The translations under genes were made by a program, and so were the position numbers. Below the pieces are notes generated by a model. That model was not told where the DNA came from, did no database searches, and worked only from the letters and a program-made list of their open reading frames with translations. A DNA stretch of 39,105 bases from Chara braunii (Eukaryota; Streptophyta; Charophyceae; Charales; Characeae), in NCBI GenBank assembly GCA_003427395.1, contig BFEA01000206.1, forward strand, positions 1,507,896-1,547,000. Reading direction: 5' to 3'. Below are positions 1-10,739 of the stretch, in pieces. The first letter of the stretch is position 1, and every line of letters begins with the position of its first letter.

Positions 1-9
1 ACAAATGAA

Positions 10-18
<9 letters not shown>

Positions 19-80
<62 letters not shown>
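19..80. repeat. (CT)n microsatellite
   Basis: A run of about 31 CT dinucleotides. A shorter interrupted CT tract follows near 91-113. The stretch from 114 to 1019 holds no convincing gene, only AT-rich sequence with no readable protein family. Confidence 0.95.
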
Positions 81-83
<3 letters not shown>

Positions 84-1019
84 GCTTTGACTCTCTCTCT
101 CTCGCTCGCTCTTAGTCTCATTGCTTTGGCTACCTTAGGGTTGCGTTCCCTTCGCCCACGTGGTAGACAATGTGAAACCAGGAACAGGGCGAAGAAAATG
201 ACAGTATAAAGCGAGGAGGGATTCTGAATGCTTCATCCACCAGTCACCAAGGGCTTCGCTCCACTACTCACCACAAACACAAAAGACGAAAAATACGATG
301 TTGAATCTTTTCATGTTTCAGCGTAAGATTCATTCTCATTTTGCACATTGGTTAAGGCGAGGAGCGAGGCTGCAAGTGAGGAAAAGGTGAATGAATCTTC
401 GGTTATAACATGAAAAGATACAATGCTACATTTTTTTCATTTTCTGGGTATGATGGTCAGTGGAATAAGGCACCCCACCAACAACCAAATTTGAGCCTAC
501 TCTGTCTGGACCCGGCCCCCTTGTGTCAGTAAACTCGTTCTACAAGGCATATACGAATTAAATGAATACAACACGAATTATATGTTGCATTCGTTTAAAA
601 TGCATATGGTTTATATTTGTAGGAAGATGGTAGGTTGGGTAAAGGGGTCCATATGCAATGTCAACCTACAAATGAACTTACCATAATGGTTTGGATGCAC
701 AACTCGTAGTTTATATATTGTTGTGGTTTATGGAGGGTAAGGTGAGTGTTTTGTTGTGTTTGATCGTCGAAAATATAGAGTGTACAACCTAAAGCCGATA
801 AATCCAATATCGGCCCCTTATGTTCTTTGTCCTACGTCCGAGCACGCCACAAACAAATAGAGAGTGGAATGAGAATACCACTAGTCTGCAGCTGAAGGTA
901 CTTTTTTTTTAATTTCATAGGAAATTGCATCAGTACTTTGTCTAAAGATGGAAAGTATCTTCATGCCCAGACTATTTTATCGAGCTTTCACTGATTCATC
1001 AGGATGTTAAAACTTGACT

Positions 1020-1020
<1 letters not shown>

Positions 1021-1051
<31 letters not shown>

Positions 1052-1131
1052 AGGTGTGTGTGTATGTGTTTGTGTGTGTGTATGTGTGCGTGTATGTGTG
1101 TGTATGTGTGTGTGTGTGTGTGTGTGTGCGT
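1021..1131. repeat. (GT)n microsatellite, interrupted
   Basis: GT dinucleotides with interspersed TATG and TAGG interruptions. The following 1132-1600 is AT-rich and I see no gene in it. Confidence 0.95.
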
Positions 1132-1601
1132 TTCATAAACGCTAATGCACAATTTCATACACATGGAAAAAATACATAACTATGGGAGGAGGTTGAAACC
1201 TGACAACATGCCCAAGATGCATTTTACCAATGGGTAATGACTCCCTGCGTAGCTTAAAGGTAGTAAATTAGCTAACAATACTCCTGAGAAAACCGATCGC
1301 TTGACTCACACGAACCCGAAAATTCTAACATACTGTCGCTCTGAATACCTGTGTATGTGTGTGTTTATGTGACTATCATGAGCGTTGATCTGTGATTGTC
1401 ATCATCAACTAAATGGCCTCACTTGCAACACAGATAGCCCTACTGAAAATCAAAATATCTTAGATAAAGTGTAGTATATTATGATCAATGTAATATATAA
1501 TTTGTGGTCGAGCATGGTGATATTTATAACAATTAAAACGATACATAAAAGATCAACATGAAACTTGCACAAGGATGATATAACTCAAGAAATTATCAGT
1601 T

Positions 1602-1626
1602 AAAAAAAAAAAAAAAAAAAAAAAAA
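1602..1626. repeat. poly(A) tract, 25 A
   Basis: An uninterrupted run of 25 A. It could be a retroposon tail, but no body could be identified upstream. Confidence 0.9.
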
Positions 1627-1666
1627 GCGCTAGCTCATGCAAATGTGTTTGTTTTCCGCTCATTTA

Positions 1667-2240
1667 TCATGTGTGTGTGTGTGTTGTCATGCGCGCTAAA
1701 CACCATAAAAAAAAGCATGAGTGTAGCATACTGTTTCGTTAAACTTGTGTATGTGTGTGTGTGTGTGTGTGTGTATGTGCGTGTGTGTGTATGTGTGTGT
1801 GTATATGTGTGTGAGTGTGTGTGTGTGTGTGTGAGAGAGAGAGTAAGTCAAAGTATATGTATGTGTGAGTGCACGCATGCATGATATATATAGAAAGAAG
1901 GGGGGGGGGGGAGGACCACACGTATGTGTGGGAACACTCATTGGAAACTGGCCCAATCACGACCACCTAGACACACTCGCATGTGTGGGGGGGAGAGAAA
2001 AAAAGTTTGTATGTGTGCGTGAGAGAGAAAGCAGGAGAAAAAGTAAGTGAGAAGGATAAAGAGTGTGGGAGAAAGATAGAGAGACAAAGCTCATACACGC
2101 TCATGTAAAGCACGCATGGGAACACGGCCCGACCACGTACACCCACGCACATATGTATGTGTAGGTGGGTAGGAATAAAAGAGAAAGAGAGGGGAAAAAA
2201 AAGAAGGAGAAAGAGAAAGAAAGAGAGAGAGAGGGGGAAA
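1667..2240. repeat. Compound GT / GA / G-rich low-complexity tract
   Basis: GT-rich microsatellite (about 1745-1840), a poly-G run near 1900, and GA-rich purine stretches to 2240. The open frames here are His-Thr or Cys-Val repeats that simply translate the microsatellite. There is no gene. Confidence 0.85.
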
Positions 2241-2283
2241 AAAAAGCACGCATGGAAACATGGTGTCAAGCGAATTGGTCTTG

Positions 2284-3900
2284 GACGGGGACCCTCCCGA
2301 CCACATCACGTATGATTTTAACAGTTTAGGACGCAAAGCGTTTTGAAGCATTGTCACTTGCGACCGAGTGCGCCAACCATACCTCTCAAGAACATCTATG
2401 ACAGGATAGAATAGGCATTTCGTTAAAATTGACATTTTTACTATTTTCCTAGGCTACCAGAGTGGCCCGGGGTCACTTGCCCGACCGGGCCCAAAAAATA
2501 AAAATAAAAAAAATCATTTTTAATATTTAATTTGTATATTAATTTTGATGAAGAATTTCGATGTGACCTTGATGCAAAAGTTGTTCAATTTATTTTGCTG
2601 CATAGCATAGTTTTTTTTTCAGATTTTTTGGATTTTTTTTTTTTTTTTTTTTTTGCTGGGACCTCCTTGCACGGGCTGGTCACCCGGGACCCAGGAGGCC
2701 CAGCTGCTAGCCTAGCTATTTTCACAAAATTGATCTTCCAAAAAAACACAGTATTTTTTACCATTTTTTTGCACCTTCCACATCAAACCATTGATGGTCT
2801 GGCGTCCCCATGACGCTGAACTAACTGATTTGCCTTGATTGTTTTTCAGTTTTTTCTGACCCTTAGATGTAATTTGACGGTACTTTACATCGAGATACAT
2901 TAGATGGTATGGAGTTCCTAGGACGCTGGAGCATCATTGGTCCAATGTCATTGGCACAAAAACACGCTAAAAAACACAATTTCTAATTTGATGTCTAATT
3001 TCGTGAAAATAGTAAAAAATGCTAATTTTAGCGAAATGTCAGTTATAGAATTACACGAGGTACAACTCACCTTTATTTTTAGAATTTGTTACCATCTCTT
3101 AGGTGGTTGTATCCCCGCCAACTTGAAGCTCTCAAAATAAAAATTCTCACAAGAAATGGAAGTTGAAAAAATATTTCATTAAAAAAACATTCTTCATATT
3201 TAAAAATTATTATTTTAATATTCGTTTAATTCTAAAAGTTTCAGTTTTATTTGATAAGTTATCGTTTAAACCTTTTCAACGACATCCATTTGTTAAAAAT
3301 GGAATGAAAGTCTCAATGAGCTTATGAAATGTCTTAATTAAAATTTTATTTTACTACAACAAATATCTTTTAATTTAGATTGCATTAACCCATTTATGAT
3401 TCGAAAACTTTATATAGAATGACATTTCAATTCAAATATTTAATAAACTCATCCAGATTTTCATTCCATCTTTAGGATGCAGTTCAAATAAGAAGGGATA
3501 CCCGATTCCTGGAAGGAAGGTTTTGAAGTAAGATGGAAAATTTTACAAGTGGAATGATATTTCTAAGCAATAATTAAAATTTAAAATTTAAAATGAAATT
3601 TTACTATAGAATGATTATTTAATTATGAGAAATTCTTTTTTAATTGACCCACATATGAAAACTTTTACGTGCATTCATAGAGGTGGATCAATTAAGGACG
3701 TTTCTCGTTCGCTGTAGCATTGAGGGTACATGCAGTTAACGCCCGAATCGAACCCGTACGTGAATCAACGATTGGGGCGATGATCTCCCAGATGCAACTC
3801 AGCGTCAATCGACTAGGACGATCATTCCGACCACACAAGACATTTCTATAAAAAAAAAGGTGACCACTCTAACCACACGACACACTTCTTTTAAAAAAAA
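2284..3900 (-). mobile_element. tRNA-derived SINE-like repeat, copy 1 (interrupted)
   Basis: This is the first of four copies of a dispersed repeat (others near 4915, 5722 and 10740). Read on the minus strand, the head near 3835-3690 contains TAGTCGATTGG, which fits the Pol III A-box pattern TRGYNNANNNG. About 65 nt later comes GGTTCGATTCG, close to the B box GGTTCGANTCC. The tail (plus-strand 2284-2440) matches the inverted copy at 5722-5945 over the segment with AAGCGTTTTGGAGCA-type sequence. The body is broken by the small transposon at 2449-2715 and by AT-rich sequence at about 3130-3650. Seen: the boxes and the shared sequence. Inferred: SINE identity. A poly(A) tail and flanking duplications were not identified. 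Confidence 0.6.
2449..2715. mobile_element. Small non-autonomous DNA transposon (MITE) 1
   Basis: A 267-bp element flanked by the perfect 8-bp direct repeat CTATTTTC at 2441-2448 and 2716-2723. The left terminus reads CTAGGCTACCAG and the reverse complement of the right terminus CTAGGCTAGCAG, 11 of 12 identical. Subterminal GC-rich palindromic sequence flanks an AT- and T-rich core. The core shares a diverged segment (GAATTTCGATGTGACCTTGA and following) with the elements at 5331 and 6451. It has no coding capacity. The 8-bp duplication fits hAT-type transposition, but the superfamily is an inference. Confidence 0.8.
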
Positions 3901-3926
3901 AAGTTCATATGCAATTCGCTCCTAGT

Positions 3927-4681
3927 TAGGGTAACCGGCGTTCGGGACGGGCTTAATGCCCGAACCCGAACGCCCGAACGTATGGGACCCCTTGGGGATG
4001 CGTTCGGCCGTTCGGACCGAACACGGACAAAAAAAAAAAAAAAAAAAAACAAATGTCATCAAAAAATCTGAAAAAAAAATATGTTATGAAGAAAAATAAA
4101 TTAAACAAGATTTGCCTGAGCATTATGTACGAATTCCTTACCAAGTTTGAAATAAAAATAAAATACATAGAACCAATAATAATAAAAATAAATAAAAATA
4201 AAAAGAGAATTAACTTATGTGATTGTGCGAGCATGTTTTCGACACCGCAATCTTTGGCAATTTTTTTTTTTTTTTGGCATAGCTAAATGCCCTGAAAATT
4301 TACAGATGTGTACTTCACATAATACAAAACCCACTGAACAAGTTTCAAGAAATAGTAAAATTGTTTAGACCCCGAACTAAAGTGAAAACAAAAAGTAAAA
4401 AGTGAAAAAAAACGTGGGCGAGCACGTTTTGACACCGCCATCTTTGGCGATTTTTAATTCTTATTTGGCTAAGCCAAATGACTTGCAAATTTATAGGCAT
4501 GTACCTCACGTCATATAGAACCCATAAAAAAACATTCAGAAAAACCAAATTATTTTTAGGCCCTGAAATAATTTTTGGCGGGGGCCGAACACCGTCGGGT
4601 TCGGACCCCATATGGGACCCCGAGCGCCCGAACGTACGGAGGTCCGCCCGGGGGGCTCCGTACGTACGGGCTAGTAACCTT
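3927..4681. mobile_element. Non-autonomous DNA transposon (MITE-like) 2
   Basis: An element of about 755 bp flanked by the direct repeat GCTCCTAGT (3918-3926 and 4682-4690; 8 or 9 bp can be the target duplication). The termini are only partly alike: TAGGGTAAC on the left and, reverse-complemented, CAAGGTTAC on the right. Both ends are dense in GTTCGG/CCGAAC and CGTACG palindromic words, like subterminal transposase-binding arrays. It lies inside the flank of SINE-like copy 1. It is longer than its relatives because of an internal duplication. Confidence 0.65.
4210..4580. repeat. Internal tandem duplication, ~190-bp unit
   Basis: Two diverged copies follow one another within the transposon at 3927-4681. 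Each has GCGAGCACGTTTTGACACCG-like sequence, then CATCTTTGGCGATTTTT, a GGC-AAGCCAAATG word, a TGTAC-CTCAC word and ends near TTTAGGCCC. The copies start near 4222 and 4418. The open frames across this stretch are not protein-like. Confidence 0.75.
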
Positions 4682-4690
4682 GCTCCTAGT

Positions 4691-4914
4691 CTCTTTTTCC
4701 GTTAGACCCATAACTATTTTTGTGTCTGCACAAGCAGGTGATACGCACGAAACTTGGTATACGTAATGCGGTTGCGTGAGCCTCATCATGTCGACTAGCC
4801 ATGCGTAAATACTCGAGCAGTTAAAATGACGGTTTACTATATGGTGCCAATGACCATACGACCCCCATCAGTTTCAAGGGTCGCATTCGACGCTTAACTG
4901 TCATTTGTTTAGCG
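4691..4914. repeat. SINE-flanking segment Y, copy 1
   Basis: This segment aligns with 11250-11470. Both begin with a CTCCTAGTC-like word, contain CCCATAACT and end in an AGGGTCG-TTCGAC word. It follows the SINE head at both places, so it may be part of one longer repeat unit. Function is unknown. Confidence 0.55.
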
Positions 4915-5322
4915 TCAGAGGACGCTGAATTTTGAAAGTTTAGAACACAATGTGTTTTGGAGTTGTGCCGCTCCGTTTGAGTATGCCATTTAGACCTCTC
5001 GTGAATCCCTACTACATGATAAGGTCATGCGAGGTACATCTTACCTCCACACATGAGAGCTATCACCATCCCTTAGGTGGGTCTATCCCGTCGAGCTACT
5101 TGTGCACATACAAGAACTTTTACGTGCAGTCACAAAGGTAAATCGGTTGAGGGCGTTTCTCATTCGTTGTAGCATAGTAAAGGGCACGTGCAGTCAACAC
5201 CCGAATCAAACTCGTGCACGAATCGACGTTTGGGACACTGATCTCTTAGGCGCGACTCTGGCCCAATCAACTAAAATGATTCATCTAACCACACGATACA
5301 CTTTTGTGAATGCACGTTAAAA
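4915..5322 (-). mobile_element. tRNA-derived SINE-like repeat, copy 2
   Basis: Minus-strand orientation. The A-box-like TAGTTGATTGG lies near 5270 and a decayed B box (AGTTTGATTCG) near 5205. The body contains the CATTCGTTGTAGCATA word seen at 3707 and 11027, and the CTTAGGTGGG-TATCCC word seen at 3101 and 10935. The copy ends where the transposon at 5331 was inserted. Confidence 0.6.
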
Positions 5323-5330
5323 CTTTTGTA

Positions 5331-5713
5331 CTGCGTAGCACGACGAACGTGTTCGCGCCCCTTCCTGTTCACGCGAACGTGTTCGCACGTTCGCGCGAAC
5401 AGTTAGCGAACATGTTCGGGCGAACTTTTTTTTTTTCGTAAAAAAAGAAAAAAAAAAAGTATTTACTCGGTTTTTGACTCTTAACTCATGATCGGTTACG
5501 AATTTGAATATGACTCGAAGGCAAAAGTTGCTTCTATTATTATTTTACATAACATATATTGTTTCCAGATTTTTCTGAGAACTTTTTTTTTTTTTTTTTT
5601 TTTTTTAATGTTTGCGTTCGGAGGGTTTTGGGCGCTTGTTCACGTTCGGGCGAACATGTTCGCGTTCGCCTCCGAACGCGAACAGAGGCGAACGCGAACA
5701 TGGTGCTACGTTG
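5331..5713. mobile_element. Small non-autonomous DNA transposon (MITE) 3
   Basis: A 383-bp element flanked by the perfect 8-bp direct repeat CTTTTGTA (5323-5330 and 5714-5721). The termini are CTGCGTAGCAC and, reverse-complemented, CAACGTAGCAC (9 of 11). Both sub-termini are packed with GTTCGCG/CGCGAAC/GAACATGTTC palindromes. The centre has poly(T) and the family core (ACGAATTTGAATATGACTCG). No gene. Confidence 0.85.
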
Positions 5714-5721
5714 CTTTTGTA

Positions 5722-5945
5722 TATTGGTTAGTAACTCGACTGGGATACGCCGACCTAAGGGATGATGACATCTCCCACACGTGGAGGTAAGTTGTACCTC
5801 GCATGAACCTATCCTGTCGTAGAGGTTCGCAAGAAGTATAACTAGCACGCTCGACCGGAGCGACATTGCTCCAAAACGCTTTACGTCGTAAACTGTCAAA
5901 ATCTAGCATGATACGGTCAGGAGGGTCTCCGTGTGGTCCGATGAG
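5722..5945 (+). mobile_element. SINE-like repeat, copy 3, inverted tail fragment
   Basis: The reverse complement of this stretch aligns with 2284-2420 and 4930-5100, including the GAGACCCTCCTGACC start, the AAAGCGTTTTGGAGCA word and the CCCTTAGGTCGGCGTATCCC end. It therefore lies opposite to copies 1, 2 and 4. With copy 2 it makes an inverted pair around transposon 3. Confidence 0.65.
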
Positions 5946-5994
5946 CTCGACAATAGCTTGATCACGCACACCCACTCACACATGTATGTGTTTT

Positions 5995-5995
<1 letters not shown>

Positions 5996-6028
<33 letters not shown>

Positions 6029-6040
6029 GAGAGAGAGGGG
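5996..6040. repeat. (GA)n microsatellite
   Basis: GA dinucleotide run ending in a short G and A run. The AT-rich stretch 6060-6440 after it contains nothing recognisable. Confidence 0.9.
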
Positions 6041-6450
6041 GGGAAAAAAAAAAGATTAAAATATATTTCTTTACTTTTTTCTTAAATGAATGATACTCTC
6101 GAATTTGTAAGTGAAGAACGTGAATCAATAGAAAAATATATATTTTTAAAAATATTATAATTAACTATCCTATAAAATAAAACATAATAATAAAACTTAC
6201 ATATATATCGTCATAAAATATTTATGAAAATCAGCATAGCAAAACAAAAAATATCGTACTAATTAAACCATGCGGATCTCTTAAACTTCGAGTGCGAAGT
6301 CAAAAGTATATTAATCCAAAACCTTCTACAAATGCAAATAAAAAGGAAGCATAGGAATTAATCAACTAGATTGATAATGAAAAACAAAGTTCATAAATGA
6401 CACGAATTAATTTTATTAAATTCCTAATTAATAATTAAGATTATTGAAAG

Positions 6451-6756
6451 TTGCGTAACACAGTGACGTGTTCGCGCGAATAGCTCACGAACATGTTCGG
6501 GCGAACATCATTTTTTTTCATAAAAAAAAAATGAAAAAAAATCGGTAATATATTTTTAACTCATGATTGACTACGAATTTGAACATGACACCAAAGCAAA
6601 CGTTTCTTGTGTTGCTATTTTATATAACATATATATTTTTCAATTTTTTTTGAGAACTTCGATTTTTGTCTTTTTTAATATTTTTTATGTTCGCGTTCGA
6701 AGGTTTTTTTGCGCTTGTTCGCGTTCACCTCCGAACGTGAACACGGTGCTACGTAG
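6451..6756. mobile_element. Small non-autonomous DNA transposon (MITE) 4
   Basis: A 306-bp element flanked by the perfect 8-bp direct repeat ATTGAAAG (6443-6450 and 6757-6764). The termini are TTGCGTAACAC and, reverse-complemented, CTACGTAGCAC. It carries the same GTTCGCG/GAACATGTTC subterminal words and the same core (ACGAATTTGAACATGACACC) as the element at 5331, so the two are siblings. No gene. Confidence 0.85.
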
Positions 6757-7116
6757 ATTGAAAGTAAGTAAATTATGCAGGGTTTGTCTAATATTCAAAA
6801 TTACAAGAAAGAGTATATGATTATTTTTCAAGCCTTGGAAACTTTATTGATTGCTGTGTTTTGCATGTTAGTAAAATGTAATAAAAAAATTAATTCTCTC
6901 ATTTAACGCACATCTTGTTAGTCAGAGATTGTGTGAATCACAAAACTTGTACAAAAAGAAATAATGGTCTCCGTAATATTGACATGCACGCGCTCGTCAT
7001 TCCGGCTTCCAAGAGTTGGTTGTGGGATTGCACAAAAACAAACATTTCACTTTTTCAAGTACTATCACAAACGCAACTCGTGCGAGGCTTAAAAACACGC
7101 ACAAACACTCTTGTAA

Positions 7117-7192
7117 CTTGTAAGGGTATTTGTACCTTGTAAAGGTATTTGTACCTTGTAAAAGTATTTGTATGTGTAAGGGTATTTGTACC
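7117..7192. repeat. 19-bp tandem repeat, 4 copies
   Basis: Four consecutive 19-bp units of the form CTTGTAAAGGTATTTGTAC, each with one to four substitutions. The last unit runs into CGACAACGG, and the same junction recurs in diverged form at 17905-17933. The rest of 6765-8960 holds only AT-rich sequence and a short CT/TA microsatellite (8174-8208). No gene could be recognised there. Confidence 0.9.
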
Positions 7193-8171
7193 GACAACGG
7201 TTGCATCTTGCATGACTTGCATAAAGTCGAAAAAATATTATTTTAATAGTATTATCTTCGACAATTAATAGACTAACGATCAATCTTTCTTTATGGAAAC
7301 TATAAATGTTGCAAGAGGGGAAGATGCATTGAGTTAATTTATTATAAGACTGCATATTTATATAGTGGGTTATTTGACCCGGTTTTCGACAAGTGTTGTT
7401 TCCCACAAATCGTTTGAAGCCATTGAACTTGAATATTACAGACTCCGACCTAGGGGGTTCTCTTACCCACCTCTTAGTAGTTGTCGATTCCTGAAGATAT
7501 ATTTTCATAAAAAATAGCAACAAGTCTTATTCATTCAACCCCATCACATGTTGAGTGTGTAAGAATACATTTGCGTCCGCTACGTTATTTTTCCATGCTA
7601 ATGGTTATCAACAACATGTATGTGGCATAAGGAGGCGATAAAAATAAGAAGATGGCAGCGAGTGTTATGCTAAATTTTGCCCTAATCGATAGTGCGCTAA
7701 CTTGTGATGCCAATGTAAACTTAACATCATCGATTAACACAACAAAATTAGCGCTAAGCTGCACCAACGCCATTTTTCAACCCTCTAAGCTTCCGATGTT
7801 AATGGGAGACTTAGGATTTATGTAATACTTGTGAATTGAAATATGAGTAGAATGTATTTAAACGTTCAAACGGATTACTGGGGCAAAATACTGTTTTTTA
7901 AACTACCTGGCTATCAACAGTTTCAATCTCTTATGAAACTATTTGCTCCAACCCGACGGTGTTTTTTAAGACTCTACCGGATGGAAAAGGCAATGCCAAG
8001 ACTCAGTGCACAACAAGGAGGCTTAGACGGGATGACAACCTCGAGGTATCCTCATCAAGCTGTTTGGCCCAATATAATTCAAAGTTATTTTATATTCATC
8101 CATTTTGTTCACGAACAGTTATATGGGATACAATTATATGTGGTGCACTACTCAATCGCATGACCTGCATG

Positions 8172-8208
<37 letters not shown>

Positions 8209-8963
8209 TGAGCTAGGCTTATATTATTCTCTTAAATTTTTATTTATTTTTTTTACAAAAAAATAACATTGAAGGCTTCATATTGCTTCAAGTAAATATG
8301 AGGTCGAGAATCCTCAACAAAAATTTTAACCTGAAAAGATGGAAATTGGGACGTTAAAGCCCGAATAATTGACAAGTATAGGCGTTGGGATCAATGTATA
8401 TAAGGACATAAGTGACCAAATTCAAATCGATACCCTGACATTCCATAACTTCAGGGAAAAAAAATAAATTTTCACGGCCTACAAAGTCTCACAATTCGAA
8501 AGATAACATGCCCTTAGTGTACAAAACACAAAGGATCACAACCCCAAGAGCCAAACAAGCTTAAGATAAAACCTTATTTAAACCAATGACTAAAAAAAGT
8601 TCAAATTTGTGTCTCAAGGGCATTAAAAAATCATACTATTTTGTTGCTTCTTCTGCCTACTGTCATAATTTATGTACTATCTACTTAACTACGCTCACAT
8701 AAGACGGTGAAAGAATCTCTCAAAACGAAATCACCTTGTTTCGTGTAGGCGCTTTACCCATTCAAAAGTCTGTTGCCTGCAATCAAGCGGCTCGAGTTGT
8801 TACTCCAATCCCGCACTAAGAGAATAATAAACCGTCCAATATAAGTTTATTATCGTTTCAGACTTCTGTCAATACAATGTTTTGCGTAAACATCATGTTT
8901 CTTTGAACCAACTCAACCCTTTGTGTCTATTTATTGCATTTTGAACGTTTCTTATCTAGTTTA

Positions 8964-10640
8964 TTAAGACGGTCTGTCTGAGACTTTGTTGAACCGTATC
9001 TCGGATCTGCTTGTTTGATCATTTGCTGTCTTCAAAAACTCTATCATTTGCTCTTGCCATTTGCGCCACATATCCTCATCCCTTCTTCGGGGAGAGGTTA
9101 TCATAAATCCCTCCCAAAAAACTTCAGACTTTGTCTCAATAAAAAAAATTATCAGATATTTGATCCTATTTTTTTGGCCATCAGGTCCAGATACGGTGCA
9201 ATGCAGGGCAGTCTCACCATAATGGACTGTAGATTCGAATGCCCACTCACAACACATGCATGTTAAGTCTACTTTCATACCATGCTCAACCAACTAGACT
9301 GTCGAGGGGTAGCGACCATAAACAAAAGCTAAAGTACTAATGCAAGGAGGTAATTTGAAACTTGTTTCAAATATTTCCAACATTTCTTAAGGTCATACAT
9401 AATCCGTTCCGGCTCCAATATTAATAGTGTATGCCAACGAGATAATAGTGTTACCAAGGGGTCGTGGGTGAGGAAAATAAAATTATAGTAGCCTAGCTTC
9501 TGATTATATTTTAGTAGGCATAAATGTTTTTCATCATATCCTTAAGTCGTCCATTCTCATTTCTTGTGGTCCAATTTTATAAATCTGATTGGTTTGTGGT
9601 CGACGAACTATACACATGAGTTGAACCATCACTTTAGGGATACTCCATTACCTGGATTTGAATGAAGGTGGAACCAACTACTGGTTTGGATTGAGACTCA
9701 TCAAAAAGCAAAATATTGTTATGCTCGAGGGACCGACTTTAAAAGATTTGTTTCCCATCAGTTTGGATCCTAATTAGTTTCCAAGTTTGAGGTGTAGTTG
9801 TTGAGTCATTAGTTACATACTTGGTTCCTGGAGGATCAATAGTTGTTGAGTTCAAGTTTAACAGATCCTTCCAAAACTCAGGTATAGCCCCAATTATGTA
9901 ATTTTTTAATCCTGTATCTCCCTTATTTATCCCAAAGTTTGTTTAAGCTCATCTTCATACTTTCAGTTGCCCATTAGATCATCCCAGAGGTCTTTGATGC
10001 AAATTCCAATCCATGAGCTTTTCCCAAAACTTTTGCTTGCTCTGCCAACTTCAAACCACTCCCCGATGGTGTTATGGATGTGTGGGTTTTGGAATATAGG
10101 TCGGTCAAACACTTCAACTTTTGTACCTGGTTCTACCCACACCTCAAGCACGAGTGATCTACATACTAGTATAATGACTTTCCAAAAAGAAGTCTTAGTG
10201 AATCGGTGTTGATATGAGTGAAGTATCAGACAAGTCCAAACGTTAAATGGGCGAGCAAGGCTTCATTCATGTGACAGAATATACTCATCAAGTGATACCT
10301 TGGTCACGAGGAAGACGAAGTAGCTCCCAAGTGACTTAAAAAAAAAAAGATTCATTGTCAAATGTGTAGGGGTTCCAAAAAATCATTGTTGCTCTTTGTT
10401 TGATCAAATTGTATAGTTCCTTTTCAAATCCCCTTACCGTTCTAACAAACCACAACAATGCGAATATCACACAATTTATTACCATCCCTCTTCCAAACAG
10501 TGAAAGGTGGGGAACTTCAAGTTTGCCCTAAATTACAAATTTGTGCAACCTCCTTTATAGTAGCAAATCGGGTTGATCCCCATTATACGAGAGGAGGGAG
10601 ATATGAATCCCCAAAAATCGCTCAAATTGATCCTCATTGA
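8964..10640 (-). pseudogene. L1-type LINE ORF2 remnant, C-terminal half with zf-RVT-like region
   Basis: Read on the minus strand from 10640 downwards, several frames together give the order expected after the reverse transcriptase of plant and algal LINEs. First come GRGMVINCVIFALLWF, an upstream linker resembling the usual 'LSLAGRV..N..LLSSLWY' block, and a tryptophan-rich linker (about 10250). Next is the IGEWF..WIGICIKDLWDD segment (10070-9970), followed by AIPEFWKDLL (about 9870). Last is a Cys/His segment LTCMCC..FESTVH (about 9250) continuing to 8964, like a zinc-binding zf-RVT. Stops and frame changes interrupt it throughout, so it is dead. The family assignment is by pattern from memory; the exact clade is uncertain. 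Confidence 0.6.
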
Positions 10641-10739
10641 CTCTACGCATACCTCATTGGACGACCATCGAAAAGGTTAAATGAAGGAAAAAGGTGGATT
10701 TGTGTTAGTTTACTGTGGTGTCAGGCGCATCGGTCCGAC

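Noticed and set aside
1645-2435. Cys/Val- and His/Thr-repeat open frames
   Set aside because: Direct translations of GT/CA and GA microsatellites.
7585-8163. Open frames of 62-106 codons on both strands as small genes
   Set aside because: No recognisable motif, AT-rich surroundings and overlapping alternatives; cannot be supported.
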